Positions 1-9,839 are shown, numbered from the stretch's first letter. The stretch: DNA of 43,664 nucleotides from an uncultured Eubacteriales bacterium (GCA_900548855.1 URMF01000027.1:1-43664), one strand, 5' to 3'. A program made the numbers and translations. Notes: generated by a model not told the origin, from the sequence alone.

Positions 1-1859
1 CGGATTCTCTCCCCGAAACGGATGGTGTCCGTTCCGCTGCTCTCCACAATGGTATCCTGTCCGTCCCCAAGGTGGAATACATAGGTATCATTTCCATTTC
101 CACCTCGAAGCGTGTCATTTCCTGTCTCTCCAATCAATAAATCGTCACCACTTGTTCCAGCAATTGTATCATCTCCGAAATACTTAACGCCGTTACAGAT
201 ATCCGTACTCACAACAGAAAATGTTGTATTTATAACATCTCTTCCAATACAGGAATCAATGCCTGTTAACATCAAATTATCAACAAATTCAAGGATATGC
301 TTCTTTTCTTTGGCATCAATTGCGTACATATCTAAATATTTTTGTGCAACAGATACAAAGTCCAATATCAATTCTCCATTCTCACTGAAATCCATATTCA
401 TATACATTTCCGCATATTCTTCTGCATAGGTTGTCTGCATCTCTAACTGTCCAAAATACAAATTCACCAACTTGCTAAATGCCTGTTCAAGATACTTTCC
501 TGCCTGATGCACTGGATTCGTTCCATATGCACTATCAAATTTGCGCCCCGTAATTACTTCTAATGCTTCTAACTTTCTGGCATCTGAAATATAATTACCT
601 CTTGACGTTATATCCACATCAACAACACCCGTCCAAAGATATATAATGTCAGGTATCATGGATTTCCGAATCTCACTGGATTCTTCCGCAATATAAGACT
701 CCACCATTCTCTTCAATTCGCCAGTCTCATCCAGCATCATTGCCTGATGGAGACTGTATTGGTTTCCTTTTCCCTGAATATCCGGCAGCTTCATAACATC
801 CTCTGATATTTCTATATTCATATCCAAAGTCGTTTCCACTACCGTAGTATCAGCTGCATCTTTGTCAAACCAGACATCCTCCACCAAAGCGGTACTTCCG
901 TCTGCTTTTATGTAATAACCCTTCTGGGTATGAGCATTACCCTGTTCATCCGTCTCATTAATTGTCTCATAATCCAAACCAATACCCGCAATCCCTGCTT
1001 CCTGCAAAGTCAATAATTCCCCTTCATCCACAATACCATTCTGGTTCCTATCCTGCCAGATTTTAAGTTCGGAATATATAGCATCCTTTGTGTCTATCAC
1101 ACCATCTGCATTTACATCAAAGGCTGCCAAAGCTTCAAATCCATTAACTGCATTGATTCCCTCTGCTACCGCTGTCAAGTCACCAAATAGTTCTCCACCA
1201 TTATCGATGTTTCCATTACCATTTAAATCTCTTACAAGCAAGCCATCATCTGCTGAAACCCAGCCGATTTTCTCTGCAAATCCATTGTTATCAAAATCAA
1301 AATTGACACCATCTTTTATGGAAACGGTTTCAATACCATCGCCGTCTAAGTCAAAGATAAGTGGGTCTACCGGGTAGGTATAGGCTCCGGCATCATCATA
1401 TAAACCGAAAATATCAGCCAATACGTCACTTATAAATTCCCCACATTCAGATATTGCCTTTGAAAAGACAAGAAGGGCAACAAATGCCAAAAATGGATTA
1501 ACTGCCGCAGCTGTCATGAGAATTGCAATTTGATTAACTACTATCCCACTCAAAACATTTCCAAATACAAAATCTTGAACTGCCTTATACGCTTCGCCCG
1601 TTTCTCCTTTTTGAATTGCAGTTCCTACTCCATCCGCTAACTTAATAAATTCAACTGCATCAGATAGTGCACCAAACGTCTCAAAATATGCTACTCCCTT
1701 ATGAAGAGCTGACATATTCTCTTTTGTAACAAAAAATCTTTGTTCCGTAGCTGTCTCATAAACCTTTATAAATTCAATTTCTGATTCTGTTAATCCTAAG
1801 CCTTCAAAACGTTTATCTGCCTCAATCACATCTATTACTAAATCATCAATATTTCCCAT
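1..1859 (-). CDS. RTX-type calcium-binding protein, C-terminus cut by window edge
   Basis: The reading frame is open from an ATG at 1859 to the window edge (619 complete codons), so the C-terminus is missing. A GAGGAG ribosome binding site lies 7 bases upstream. No classical signal peptide is seen. Residues 95-155 are hydrophobic, possibly membrane-active helices. Residues 165-290 carry EF-hand/dockerin-like Asp-rich loops (LDGDGIE, DLNGNGNIDNGGELFGD, DVNADGVID, DRNQNGIVDEGEL). RTX nonapeptides (GTSGDDLLIGETGNDTLRGG) begin near residue 568. The Asp-loop region and the following helical domain closely resemble the second half of the larger RTX protein at 2826-7232, so the two are paralogues. 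RTX repeats bind calcium after export and usually mark type I secretion substrates, but no transporter is seen here. The gene follows the 229-residue membrane protein gene by 23 bases, probably in one operon. The activity is unknown. Confidence 0.85.
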   Translation of the reverse strand, partial: MGNIDDLVIDVIEADKRFEGLGLTESEIEFIKVYETATEQRFFVTKENMSALHKGVAYFETFGALSDAVEFIKLADGVGTAIQKGETGEAYKAVQDFVFGNVLSGIVVNQIAILMTAAAVNPFLAFVALLVFSKAISECGEFISDVLADIFGLYDDAGAYTYPVDPLIFDLDGDGIETVSIKDGVNFDFDNNGFAEKIGWVSADDGLLVRDLNGNGNIDNGGELFGDLTAVAEGINAVNGFEALAAFDVNADGVIDTKDAIYSELKIWQDRNQNGIVDEGELLTLQEAGIAGIGLDYETINETDEQGNAHTQKGYYIKADGSTALVEDVWFDKDAADTTVVETTLDMNIEISEDVMKLPDIQGKGNQYSLHQAMMLDETGELKRMVESYIAEESSEIRKSMIPDIIYLWTGVVDVDITSRGNYISDARKLEALEVITGRKFDSAYGTNPVHQAGKYLEQAFSKLVNLYFGQLEMQTTYAEEYAEMYMNMDFSENGELILDFVSVAQKYLDMYAIDAKEKKHILEFVDNLMLTGIDSCIGRDVINTTFSVVSTDICNGVKYFGDDTIAGTSGDDLLIGETGNDTLRGGNGNDTYVFHLGDGQDTIVESSGTDTIRFGERI

Positions 1860-1882
1860 TTTTGTTCTCCTCGCTTTTACCA

Positions 1883-2572
1883 TTACTTCTTAAATTTTTT
1901 TCTAATATATTTTATTATGTAGTATATTACACCATAAATACTAACTGCAACTGCAACTGCCGTTTTTCTTAATATCATACCATCCGAATATTCTAAATGA
2001 TCTTGAATTGATATAATCTCGGCTATTATATATGCCAATACTATTGCTATTACAAGACCACATCCAAAAGGATCATCCCTTTTTTCTTTTTTATTGGATT
2101 CTTCTATACCATTTTCATAGCCAACATTCGTATTCTTTACTATCATAGGACGTGTCTTTATTTCAACTGTTGTTTCTGCAACCTCTTTCTCTGAGACTCC
2201 CGGAAGACCAATCGCAATCAACGCATTTTCTATAATGTATACTATATCATCCTCAACATATCCCCTTTCTACTAAACTGACCGGAATTACTATCTCATTA
2301 ATAATCCAATGCACAAATAGCCCTGGTTTCTCCTCTTTTTCTTCAGCTTTATTTTGCATCTGTATTTCTACCAATTCTTTATTAATGCATAATCCACACT
2401 TTAGAAACCTGTCCGATGCTTTCCCCTCACCAAAAAAGAAAAATATATCTGACTCCCTGTCTATGGCCCACCAAAATGGCTTAAATTCTTTACCCAGATT
2501 ATCCTTAAAACCAAACGAATTAAAGTATTCTATATCCTCCTCTCTTTCAATTCTTTCACTTATAAAATCCAT
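1883..2572 (-). CDS. Hypothetical membrane protein, possible partner of the RTX protein
   Basis: I do not recognise this 229-residue family. The start has a strong GGGAGG site. The first 165 residues look soluble and acidic, with aromatic patches (FWWAIDRESDIFFFFG near 34-47). Two C-terminal membrane segments follow at about 172-190 and 205-222, ending in a Lys-rich tail (KYIRKKFKK), so the N-terminal domain probably lies on one side of the membrane. It sits 23 bases upstream of an RTX gene. The other RTX gene is likewise preceded by a membrane-anchored protein gene, though the two small proteins share no obvious sequence. An immunity or export-accessory role is inferred from position only. 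Confidence 0.7.
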   Translation of the reverse strand: MDFISERIEREEDIEYFNSFGFKDNLGKEFKPFWWAIDRESDIFFFFGEGKASDRFLKCGLCINKELVEIQMQNKAEEKEEKPGLFVHWIINEIVIPVSLVERGYVEDDIVYIIENALIAIGLPGVSEKEVAETTVEIKTRPMIVKNTNVGYENGIEESNKKEKRDDPFGCGLVIAIVLAYIIAEIISIQDHLEYSDGMILRKTAVAVAVSIYGVIYYIIKYIRKKFKK

Positions 2573-2825
2573 GCTTTTACCTCCCTTCCTTATATCAGAA
2601 AAGACATTGCATAAAATAAATTTTTTTATACTATTCCAAAGTTCTTGTTTGCTGATTCCATATCAAATTTCCTCAACAATATTTTTTCTAAATCATTTCT
2701 CTACTCCTTTTATATAGAATTATCAGTAGTAAAACTTTTAGAAATCTAAGAATTATTTTATCTCATTCCAAATAATTTGTTTTTCCAGCCAATAAAGTTC
2801 CAATAAATTACCTCTCACTTCCTCG

Positions 2826-5800
2826 CTAAATCGCTTCCTTCGTCCACCACTGGTTTAATAAATCATTTGCCTGTTCGTTTTTCTGTTCAACTGCATCCTC
2901 CCACATCATACCTGTAGTATCCTCAAAGGATGCCATTGCCTGTATCATAACGCTTATCTTGGTATAATCTAACTCTCTGCCATCCGACGTCTGGAAAGAT
3001 TCTACCTTATAATTGTCATCACGAAAATAATCCCGTACAGTAATACTATCGTCCCCACCAATCAGGAAAATGTTCAAATTATTCCCCTGTTTTGCAAACT
3101 TTAAATCAGAGTATTCAATCCCCTCTCCAAAGACAATCCGGTCATCTCCACTATTCTCCGTAATAGTATCTTGTCCATCTCCAAGGTTAAATACATAGGT
3201 ATCGTCTCCGGTTCCTCCGTTCAGTGTGTCATTTCCTGTTCCTCCTGACAGAATGTCATTCCCATTTCCTCCGTTCAGGATGTCATCTCCTTCTTCTCCG
3301 TACAACTCATCATTCCCATTGTTTCCATTCAGCGTGTCATTCCCTGCTCCTCCATACAGGTAATCGTCCTCTAAAATTGGAGCACCAGTATTGCTGTTAG
3401 CCGCACTGATGTTATCATTTCCTTCGCCTCCGTAATAGTATCTTGCTTTATCCTTCAGGTCTTCGAGGCTCCATGTGCTTCCGTCTGCAAACTCCACCTT
3501 CTCTATCTGGTAATCTGTGTTCCAAAAGAAATCCTTGATTGTCACCTTGTCCCTGCTCTCCTGATTCGTCAGGTAGAGGTTTCTGCCGTCCCTTGAAACA
3601 AGAATGTCCTCTTCACAGATTCCTTCTCCGTACAGGATTGTGTCCGCTCCACCGTTTTCTACGATAGTATCTTGCCGGTCTCCAACATTGAAAATATAAA
3701 TATCATCACCTTTTCTTCCTTGTAACACCTCATCTTCTGTGCCAGATAGTAATATATCATTTCCGTTGCTTCCTATAACATTTCCATTATTAGACTGATA
3801 TATAATATTTTGTACATTTAATGTTTCCGCCCATACTTCATTCTCACTTTTTAACTGTTCATAAACATACTGCTTATCAAACATATCTCCCAAATTCGTA
3901 TTCTTCAGAATATAGTCCACGAACATTGGTATATAACACACAGACTGACCTTTTACCAGTGTTCTTACCGCATCAACAAAATCACAATAACAGCTCTCCG
4001 TATCTACATTGCGGTATACCTTTATATGCTCCAAAGCCTCTTTATAAACAGACTGGGAAAGCAGACATTCTTCTATTTCCTGTTCAAATTCAATGTATAA
4101 TTTATTCAGAATAGCTGCTGCTGCGTTATTTGGATTTGCTCCAGACACCCCGACATATGGCTGCCCATAAGCCTTTTCCAATACCCCCAGTCTTCTGGCA
4201 TCAATTGCCCTTCCTCTGCTATCAGCCTCAATTCCGGCAACATCTGCCCACAGGAACAATACATTCTGTAAAATATTCTTCTTAATGCGATAATCTTTTT
4301 CCTGTATGTATAATGTCACCATTATTTTTAATTCATCATTTGTTGCCATTGCTTTTGATAAATCCAGCAATGTTCCACATCCCTTTATTTCCGGTAAATA
4401 TTTTTCCAGGATGCTTGTGTCAATTTCCTCTCCCTGGTATTTCGTATCTGAAAAATCAATATTAAAATCATACTCCCCGATATTATAATTTACAGTCTGT
4501 CCAAATAGGTTACTGCCAGCCTTCATCAAGTTACCATTTTCATCTAAACGATTAACCTGACTGTAATTTAAATCAATTGACGAAATGCCAAAATGTTCCA
4601 AAGAATACAATTCTTCCTCTTCTGATATTCCATTATGGTTAACATCCATCCATACCTTTAATTCCTGAAAGCCCTTATCCTGAGAATCTAAAATTCCGTC
4701 CTCATTATCATCCAGACCCACCAAAGCCTGAAAACCACTTGCAGCAATACTCCCATCTGGTAATACAGTTCTGTCACCAAACAACTCCCCTCCATCATCA
4801 ATTTTTCCATTGCCATTCACATCGCGCACAAGCAATGCATCCTGAGTAGTTATCCATGCCGTCCTTTCTGCAAAACCATCCTTATTCAAGTCAAAATAAA
4901 CTCCATCTTCCAATGATGTTGTAAAAACTCCATCATCGTTTAAATCAACAATAACCGGATCACTCTGCTGGGTTCTCATAGAATCCTGGTACGAATCTGG
5001 ATCACGCCCAAATATCTCTTCCTTAGCCCGCTGTGAAGAATTCTGTGAATTGTCACTTTCATTCGCACTGGAACTTCCACCGGAACCGCTCCCCGTTCCT
5101 GCATTGCCTGAATTACCCGAACCGCCGCTTGAAGAACCAGTTCCACCAGAATTTCCGGAATTATTCCTTTGTTCATAATACTCTTCATACCATTTTTTCA
5201 GCTGACGTCTTTCTTCCTCTAAAGCTTCCTGTTCTTCCTCTGACAAACTGTTGTCTTCCTCATCCTTATCGGCACCTTCATAACCTGCCAACCTGCATAT
5301 TTCGGCAAAGTCAAGTTCTCCTCCGTTCATAAACTGAATTGTATTAATTGCATTTGTAAACTTACCATTTCCATTTACCGCAAAGAAATTTTCTACCGTA
5401 ATGTGACTTAATTCCCCCACATAAATCATTAAATCCAGACCCTGAACCTCGAAAGAAACATCCGAAATCGTTACATCTTCATCAAAAACAATGTAGTCCT
5501 TATAATTTCCGATGTTATCATTCTTAATGATATCATTTCCATCATACAATCCGAATATATAGCGGTCCGAGCCGGAACCACCATTTAATATGTCGTCTCC
5601 TCTTCCTCCCCATAATACATCATTTCCTGCACCACCATTAATGGTATCGCTGCCGTTCCCACCATATAAAATATCATTCCCCATTGTACCGTTAATACTG
5701 TTCTCGTTATCTCCATTTCCAATATAAAGCATTCCTCCATCTTCATATTGCTTACTATACACATTGCCCTTTGTTCCTTCTCCGAGCTTACTGGTGACTG

Positions 5801-7232
5801 CAAACGAATTAAGTACATCATTACAGTATTTTTCAATACTGCCTCCTGTCTTGGCGTCAAAAAGATTTACCGCTCCCTTCCAGTATGTATTTAAAATCAT
5901 TCTTCCGGCATCGCCAAGATTTTCAAAAGCATTTCCACTTACCACACTGTCTATCAGTGCCAATGCAGAATACAAATTATTTGATGACCCCAATATATAA
6001 TCACGCAGGTAACCCAGCATTAAATCCAGTGCCCCCTCATTGATTGCCTTATAGATTACTCCTTTATATACTTCGGCAGTGATGTCATCTAATATTTCTG
6101 TATAATTTTTAAACACAAGAGATGCAAAATTATTTTCGTCCATCCCAAACGGAGACAAAATCCCACTATAGGCTGCAATTACAGGCATTGCCCATAATGC
6201 CAGAACCATCTCCGTTGATATTCCATCTGTCCCTAATTCTATATCGTCCTGTGATTCAGCAGTTGCTGCCATTATCCCCATTAAACCGTCAAAAACAATC
6301 TTTTTCTTCTCCACATCCTCCTCAGTCTCCAAAATATACGCAACAAAATCCTTTACAAAAACTGAGACTACATTCATTGTTGCCATATCATTCAACCCTG
6401 TTACAATGTTGTCCTGAATCTTAAAAATAGTATTCGGTTTATGGAAATATACATAATCCAACATTTCATTATTTGCAGCAAGATACATCTTATGATTATC
6501 CGGTATAGGAGAATTAAACAGTACATTTACATAATCCCCACTAGACGCAATCAAATAAAGATTTTGACCTCTCCTCGCTATTGCTTCCTTATATTCAGGT
6601 GTATTACACAGCTCATTGGAAAATCCCTGCCCATCAAAAGAAAGGCATCTGTCTATCGGTGGATTCGTGGCAAATAGCGCCGCATACTGTGCCATATTTC
6701 CTCCCTTGGAATGCCCACTTACTACAAAGGACTTATTATTCACGATGTCAATTCCGTTTACAAAATCTACTGCCAGCTGCTGTCCGGCTGTAGTGATACT
6801 ATATCCTCCTTCTCCATCTTCCATCCATTCCTCCGCAGAAGAAGTTCCTTTGAAAATGATAATATTTTCATCTACATTATCACCGGTTAACGCCATGGCA
6901 CGGAAGCCGTCTGTTGCGCCCTCCCTATGGTCTTCCACCTTATGTATCGTCAGAGAACATAAAGTCTCATCTGCTTCAATTGCTTTCAGTACCTGTAGCC
7001 ATTCATGCATTAACATCATACAGTTTTGTGCCGTTGGGTCATCCGGATTGTAAGAACCATGGACGTCTGTGATAATGGTTCCGGTACCGATTGCATTGGC
7101 TGGATTGCCGTCCTTGTAGAGAAGTCTGCAAATAACATCTCCTATTTTATCTTGATTAATTGTTACTTTTGTTACCTCATCCAAATAAATTAAATTGTCT
7201 AATAATACTAACTGATAATTACTTAATCCCAT
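2826..7232 (-). CDS. RTX protein with N-terminal DUF2974/lipase-like domain
   Basis: A 1468-residue protein with a clear AGGAG site before the ATG. The N-terminal domain (about 1-280) resembles DUF2974/Mbeg1-type alpha/beta hydrolases: nucleophile elbow GHSKGG at 173-178 with S175, and candidate acid D200. A helical region (280-490) leads to a first RTX block (about 505-560). Then come an acidic coiled stretch (655-690) and a Gly/Ser/Asn linker (691-735). An EF-hand/dockerin-like region follows (760-875, for example DLNDDGVF, DVNGNGKIDDGG, DVNHNGIS), then a helical domain paralogous to the protein at 1-1859, and further RTX blocks (1150-1200 and 1265-1355). There is no Sec signal; a C-terminal type I secretion signal is plausible. 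It is probably a calcium-dependent secreted lipase or esterase. The preceding gene ends 11 bases upstream, indicating an operon. Confidence 0.9.
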   Translation of the reverse strand: MGLSNYQLVLLDNLIYLDEVTKVTINQDKIGDVICRLLYKDGNPANAIGTGTIITDVHGSYNPDDPTAQNCMMLMHEWLQVLKAIEADETLCSLTIHKVEDHREGATDGFRAMALTGDNVDENIIIFKGTSSAEEWMEDGEGGYSITTAGQQLAVDFVNGIDIVNNKSFVVSGHSKGGNMAQYAALFATNPPIDRCLSFDGQGFSNELCNTPEYKEAIARRGQNLYLIASSGDYVNVLFNSPIPDNHKMYLAANNEMLDYVYFHKPNTIFKIQDNIVTGLNDMATMNVVSVFVKDFVAYILETEEDVEKKKIVFDGLMGIMAATAESQDDIELGTDGISTEMVLALWAMPVIAAYSGILSPFGMDENNFASLVFKNYTEILDDITAEVYKGVIYKAINEGALDLMLGYLRDYILGSSNNLYSALALIDSVVSGNAFENLGDAGRMILNTYWKGAVNLFDAKTGGSIEKYCNDVLNSFAVTSKLGEGTKGNVYSKQYEDGGMLYIGNGDNENSINGTMGNDILYGGNGSDTINGGAGNDVLWGGRGDDILNGGSGSDRYIFGLYDGNDIIKNDNIGNYKDYIVFDEDVTISDVSFEVQGLDLMIYVGELSHITVENFFAVNGNGKFTNAINTIQFMNGGELDFAEICRLAGYEGADKDEEDNSLSEEEQEALEEERRQLKKWYEEYYEQRNNSGNSGGTGSSSGGSGNSGNAGTGSGSGGSSSANESDNSQNSSQRAKEEIFGRDPDSYQDSMRTQQSDPVIVDLNDDGVFTTSLEDGVYFDLNKDGFAERTAWITTQDALLVRDVNGNGKIDDGGELFGDRTVLPDGSIAASGFQALVGLDDNEDGILDSQDKGFQELKVWMDVNHNGISEEEELYSLEHFGISSIDLNYSQVNRLDENGNLMKAGSNLFGQTVNYNIGEYDFNIDFSDTKYQGEEIDTSILEKYLPEIKGCGTLLDLSKAMATNDELKIMVTLYIQEKDYRIKKNILQNVLFLWADVAGIEADSRGRAIDARRLGVLEKAYGQPYVGVSGANPNNAAAAILNKLYIEFEQEIEECLLSQSVYKEALEHIKVYRNVDTESCYCDFVDAVRTLVKGQSVCYIPMFVDYILKNTNLGDMFDKQYVYEQLKSENEVWAETLNVQNIIYQSNNGNVIGSNGNDILLSGTEDEVLQGRKGDDIYIFNVGDRQDTIVENGGADTILYGEGICEEDILVSRDGRNLYLTNQESRDKVTIKDFFWNTDYQIEKVEFADGSTWSLEDLKDKARYYYGGEGNDNISAANSNTGAPILEDDYLYGGAGNDTLNGNNGNDELYGEEGDDILNGGNGNDILSGGTGNDTLNGGTGDDTYVFNLGDGQDTITENSGDDRIVFGEGIEYSDLKFAKQGNNLNIFLIGGDDSITVRDYFRDDNYKVESFQTSDGRELDYTKISVMIQAMASFEDTTGMMWEDAVEQKNEQANDLLNQWWTKEAI

Positions 7233-7243
7233 TCCCTTTTCTC

Positions 7244-8050
7244 CTATCTGTAGTCTATATTTTCGTCATCCTTTATAAAAATCACATGATACTCCCAATG
7301 AAACTCCTCACCTTCTAAGCATTCTCTTTTATTTTCATTATTTTTCTTTTCATAATACTGGTCATCATCATAATCTGTTATATTTATTGGTCCCCGATAT
7401 CCCCACACTGCCAATTTTCTACACATATTCATAATATTGTTTTTAGTAAAATATTCTTTTTGTGATGATTTTAAATAAATAAACAATCGTGGCAATGGAT
7501 AATCCACATTTGCACTTAATTTAAACAAATCTTCCACCTTCGTATCTGGCGGCAAGTTACTTGTTATCCACTCTGAGTCAAATTCCAAATAAAATTTATA
7601 ATCATCAAAATATTCATCTATGATTTCATCCACACAGGCTGCATAATCATCTGATAACTTCACCATCACATAGCTGTCCACGTATTCCATTTTTCCTTCT
7701 CCGTTCAGCCGCCCCTGTATTTTAAACTGATGTGCTTCATCCGAATATCCTTTGGGATATGCATACATCTGTACATAGTCATATGCATAACTCATTCCCC
7801 GGTAGGATGCAATTTCAAATTCTTCTCCATACCGCTCCTCTAAATATGCAAGTACCTCCTCTTTTCTTTTCTCCTCTTTGGCATGATTGCGGCTTTCCTG
7901 TGTTTCACTGTCCGCAGCCTTTGACCAGGAATTCTGTACCGGTTTGATGATGTAAACAAATATAAAAATACCCCATACCGCAATTATGGCAGTTATGAAA
8001 ATAGCCAGCATCACCCAAAGTATGCTTTTCTTTTTTTGCTGTTTCCCCAC
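7244..8050 (-). CDS. Single-pass membrane protein preceding RTX lipase
   Basis: I choose a GTG start at 8050 because a strong GGGGAGAAGG site lies just upstream. An in-frame ATG at 8092 would add 14 residues but has no ribosome binding site. The protein (about 268 residues) starts with a Lys-rich segment, has one membrane helix at about 10-35, then a charged coiled stretch and an extracytoplasmic domain rich in Tyr and Asp. I recognise no family. It overlaps nothing and is followed after 11 bases by the RTX lipase gene. That position suggests an immunity, chaperone or anchoring role, which is inference only. Confidence 0.75.
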   Translation of the reverse strand: MGKQQKKKSILWVMLAIFITAIIAVWGIFIFVYIIKPVQNSWSKAADSETQESRNHAKEEKRKEEVLAYLEERYGEEFEIASYRGMSYAYDYVQMYAYPKGYSDEAHQFKIQGRLNGEGKMEYVDSYVMVKLSDDYAACVDEIIDEYFDDYKFYLEFDSEWITSNLPPDTKVEDLFKLSANVDYPLPRLFIYLKSSQKEYFTKNNIMNMCRKLAVWGYRGPINITDYDDDQYYEKKNNENKRECLEGEEFHWEYHVIFIKDDENIDYR

Positions 8051-8113
8051 GTTTCCTTCTCCCCTTCTTTCCAGACTTTCGTATGCCTTCATTAATTTAG
8101 TTTATTAAAAAAT

Positions 8114-8152
8114 ATCATACTTTTTCCACTTTGTATATGTGACATATGTCAC
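8114..8152 (-). promoter_or_regulatory. Putative promoter with CRP/FNR-like palindrome for the RTX operon
   Basis: The perfect 14-base palindrome GTGACATATGTCAC (8139-8152) fits the CRP/FNR family pattern TGTGA-N6-TCACA at 9 of 10 positions when flanking bases are included. On the minus strand it precedes a TATGAT -10 candidate at 8114-8119. The palindrome centre is about 38-39 bases upstream of the expected start site, close to class II activator geometry. There is no good -35 hexamer. No CRP/FNR gene is in the window. Confidence 0.5.
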
Positions 8153-8406
8153 TATTTATTATTCCTGTCACCATACACAACCTTCATTTCTTTCACAAAA
8201 TTCATTTAAAACCTATTTTATACAATAACTGCATTCTATCATACAATTCGTCATTCTTCTACCATTTTCGACACATTTTATTTAATTGTTAATATGTCGT
8301 TAACATTTCAATGTAATATTTTTCTCCTATCAATTGTACGATAGCCAATACATACTGTTTAGTATATTGGTATATTGACCAATGAAAATTGTTTTTAATC
8401 AAAGAA

Positions 8407-8456
8407 AATCCTCCTAAAAAGACTGGATTATTTCCCTTGTCAATTTTAGGAGGATT
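8407..8456 (-). terminator. Putative terminator of the tetrapyrrole operon
   Basis: Perfect 13-base arms AATCCTCCTAAAA (8407-8419) and TTTTAGGAGGATT (8444-8456) are separated by 24 bases, 46 bases downstream of the hemL stop. On the minus strand the 3' arm runs into TTTTCTTT. The arms contain Shine-Dalgarno and anti-Shine-Dalgarno-like AGGAGG/CCTCCT, which is probably coincidental. Confidence 0.55.
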
Positions 8457-8502
8457 ATATTAATTGTCCACTCTAAATGTTTTTAACGTGCATTCCTTTC
8501 TT

Positions 8503-9783
8503 TTAACCACAAAAATCACAATACCCTCTTATCGCCTGGCAGGTTTTTTCCAAATCCGCCTTTGTATGTGCATTGGAAACAAACATTGCCTCAAACTGGG
8601 AGGGTGCCAGATAGATGCCCTGCCCTAACATATAATTAAAATAATCCGCATACCGCTCTGTATCCGAACCGATTGCGCTCTCATAATCCACCACCGGCTT
8701 ATCTGTAAAAAATACACTCATCAGGGAGCCAATCTGGTTTACCCATACCCTGTCTCCAAAGGCATCTCTTACTGTACCTGCAAGCTGTCCGGTACTCTCT
8801 GCAAGCCTATCATAAAGTCCCCTGTCATTTTCCTCTGTCAGGATTTTCAAGGTCTCAATACCTGCCGTGGTTGCAATAGGATTTCCGGACAGCGTTCCTG
8901 CCTGATACACACCGCCCAGTGGTGCTACCATTTCCATAATATCCCTTCTGCCTCCGTAGGCTGCCATCGGCATACCGCCGCCAATAATCTTTCCCAAAGT
9001 AGTCAAATCCGGTTTCACGCCAAAATATTCCTGTGCCCCCCCAAGAGATAATCGGAAACCCGTAATGACCTCATCAAAAATCAAAAGGGACTGATACCGG
9101 TCTGCAATCCTTCTTAAATTCTCCAGAAAATGCTTCTCCGGTAATACAACCCCCATATTAGCAGCTACCGGCTCCACAATAATTGCCGCAATTTCCTCTC
9201 CATATTCAGAAAATAAATTCTCTACAGAAATGGTGTCGTTATACTCTGCAACCAGGGTATTCCTTGTATAATCAGCCGGAATACCAAGACTGTCCGGCAC
9301 AGACTGGGTCAACGCCCCAGAACCTGCTTTTACCAGCAGACCATCGGAATGCCCATGATAACACCCCCGGAATTTTACAATCTTATCCTTCCCGGTAAAA
9401 CCTCTTGCCGCGCGGATTGCACTCATCACCGCCTCTGTTCCCGAATTTACCAGCCGCAGCATCTCCATGGATGGCATCATTTTCTGTACCAACTCTGCTA
9501 AAATGTACTCCTTCTCGGTGGGTGCTCCAAAGGTCAGACCTTTTTCACATGCCTCTTTTACCGCCTCTATGACCCTGTCATCCGCATGGCCTAAGATTCC
9601 GGGACCCCAGGAGCATACATAATCAATATATTCCTTCCCATCCACATCAAATATTTTAGAGCCCTTTGCATGGTCAATAAACAGTGGATTCCGTTTTACT
9701 GCATAAAAAGCACGAACCGGGCTGTTTACACCGCCCGGCATCATTCTTTTTGATTTTTCGAATAATATATCTGACTTACTCAT
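8503..9783 (-). CDS. hemL: Glutamate-1-semialdehyde 2,1-aminomutase
   Basis: This PLP enzyme converts glutamate-1-semialdehyde to 5-aminolevulinate, the second step of the C5 pathway. I choose the ATG at 9783 (426 residues, the usual length) because GGAG lies 8 bases upstream; an in-frame ATG 18 codons earlier has no such site. Diagnostic segments are MMPGGVNSPVRAF near the N-terminus, NSGTEAVMSAIRAARG, and FDEVITGFR followed by LGKIIGGGMPMAAYGG, in which K265 forms the PLP aldimine. It is the last gene of the operon that starts with the Rrf2 gene, placed after an uncharacterised gene and before a hairpin terminator. Its partner HemA is encoded at 14817-15968, so both C5-pathway enzymes are present. 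Confidence 0.97.
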   Translation of the reverse strand: MSKSDILFEKSKRMMPGGVNSPVRAFYAVKRNPLFIDHAKGSKIFDVDGKEYIDYVCSWGPGILGHADDRVIEAVKEACEKGLTFGAPTEKEYILAELVQKMMPSMEMLRLVNSGTEAVMSAIRAARGFTGKDKIVKFRGCYHGHSDGLLVKAGSGALTQSVPDSLGIPADYTRNTLVAEYNDTISVENLFSEYGEEIAAIIVEPVAANMGVVLPEKHFLENLRRIADRYQSLLIFDEVITGFRLSLGGAQEYFGVKPDLTTLGKIIGGGMPMAAYGGRRDIMEMVAPLGGVYQAGTLSGNPIATTAGIETLKILTEENDRGLYDRLAESTGQLAGTVRDAFGDRVWVNQIGSLMSVFFTDKPVVDYESAIGSDTERYADYFNYMLGQGIYLAPSQFEAMFVSNAHTKADLEKTCQAIRGYCDFCG

Positions 9784-9839
9784 AACACAACTCCGTTTTC
9801 TTATCTGCCACAGCTGCCGGCAGATACTTATTTTCACAT

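Larger units (their letters stand above)
8093..8502. other. Intergenic region between RTX operon and hemL
   Basis: This is an AT-rich 410-base gap between the head of the RTX operon and the tail of the tetrapyrrole operon. Besides the palindrome at 8139-8152 and the hairpin at 8407-8456, no open reading frame with a ribosome binding site is visible. The middle (8160-8400) is AT-rich with no structure I can name. Confidence 0.6.

Noticed and set aside
2573..2825. Short coding-like runs (such as LELYWLEKQIIWNEIK) between the RTX gene and the next membrane protein gene
   Set aside because: The frames are under 25 codons, lack a clear start or similarity, and the region is AT-rich; I cannot support a gene.
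3183..3440. Regular DNA repeats that could suggest a CRISPR or tandem repeat array
   Set aside because: They are the coding repeats of RTX nonapeptides (GGxGxDxLx) within the gene, not separate repeats with spacers.
6616..7053. Plus-strand ORF of 145 codons inside the RTX lipase gene
   Set aside because: It is antisense to a strongly supported gene, has no ribosome binding site and its composition is that of a complementary-strand shadow.
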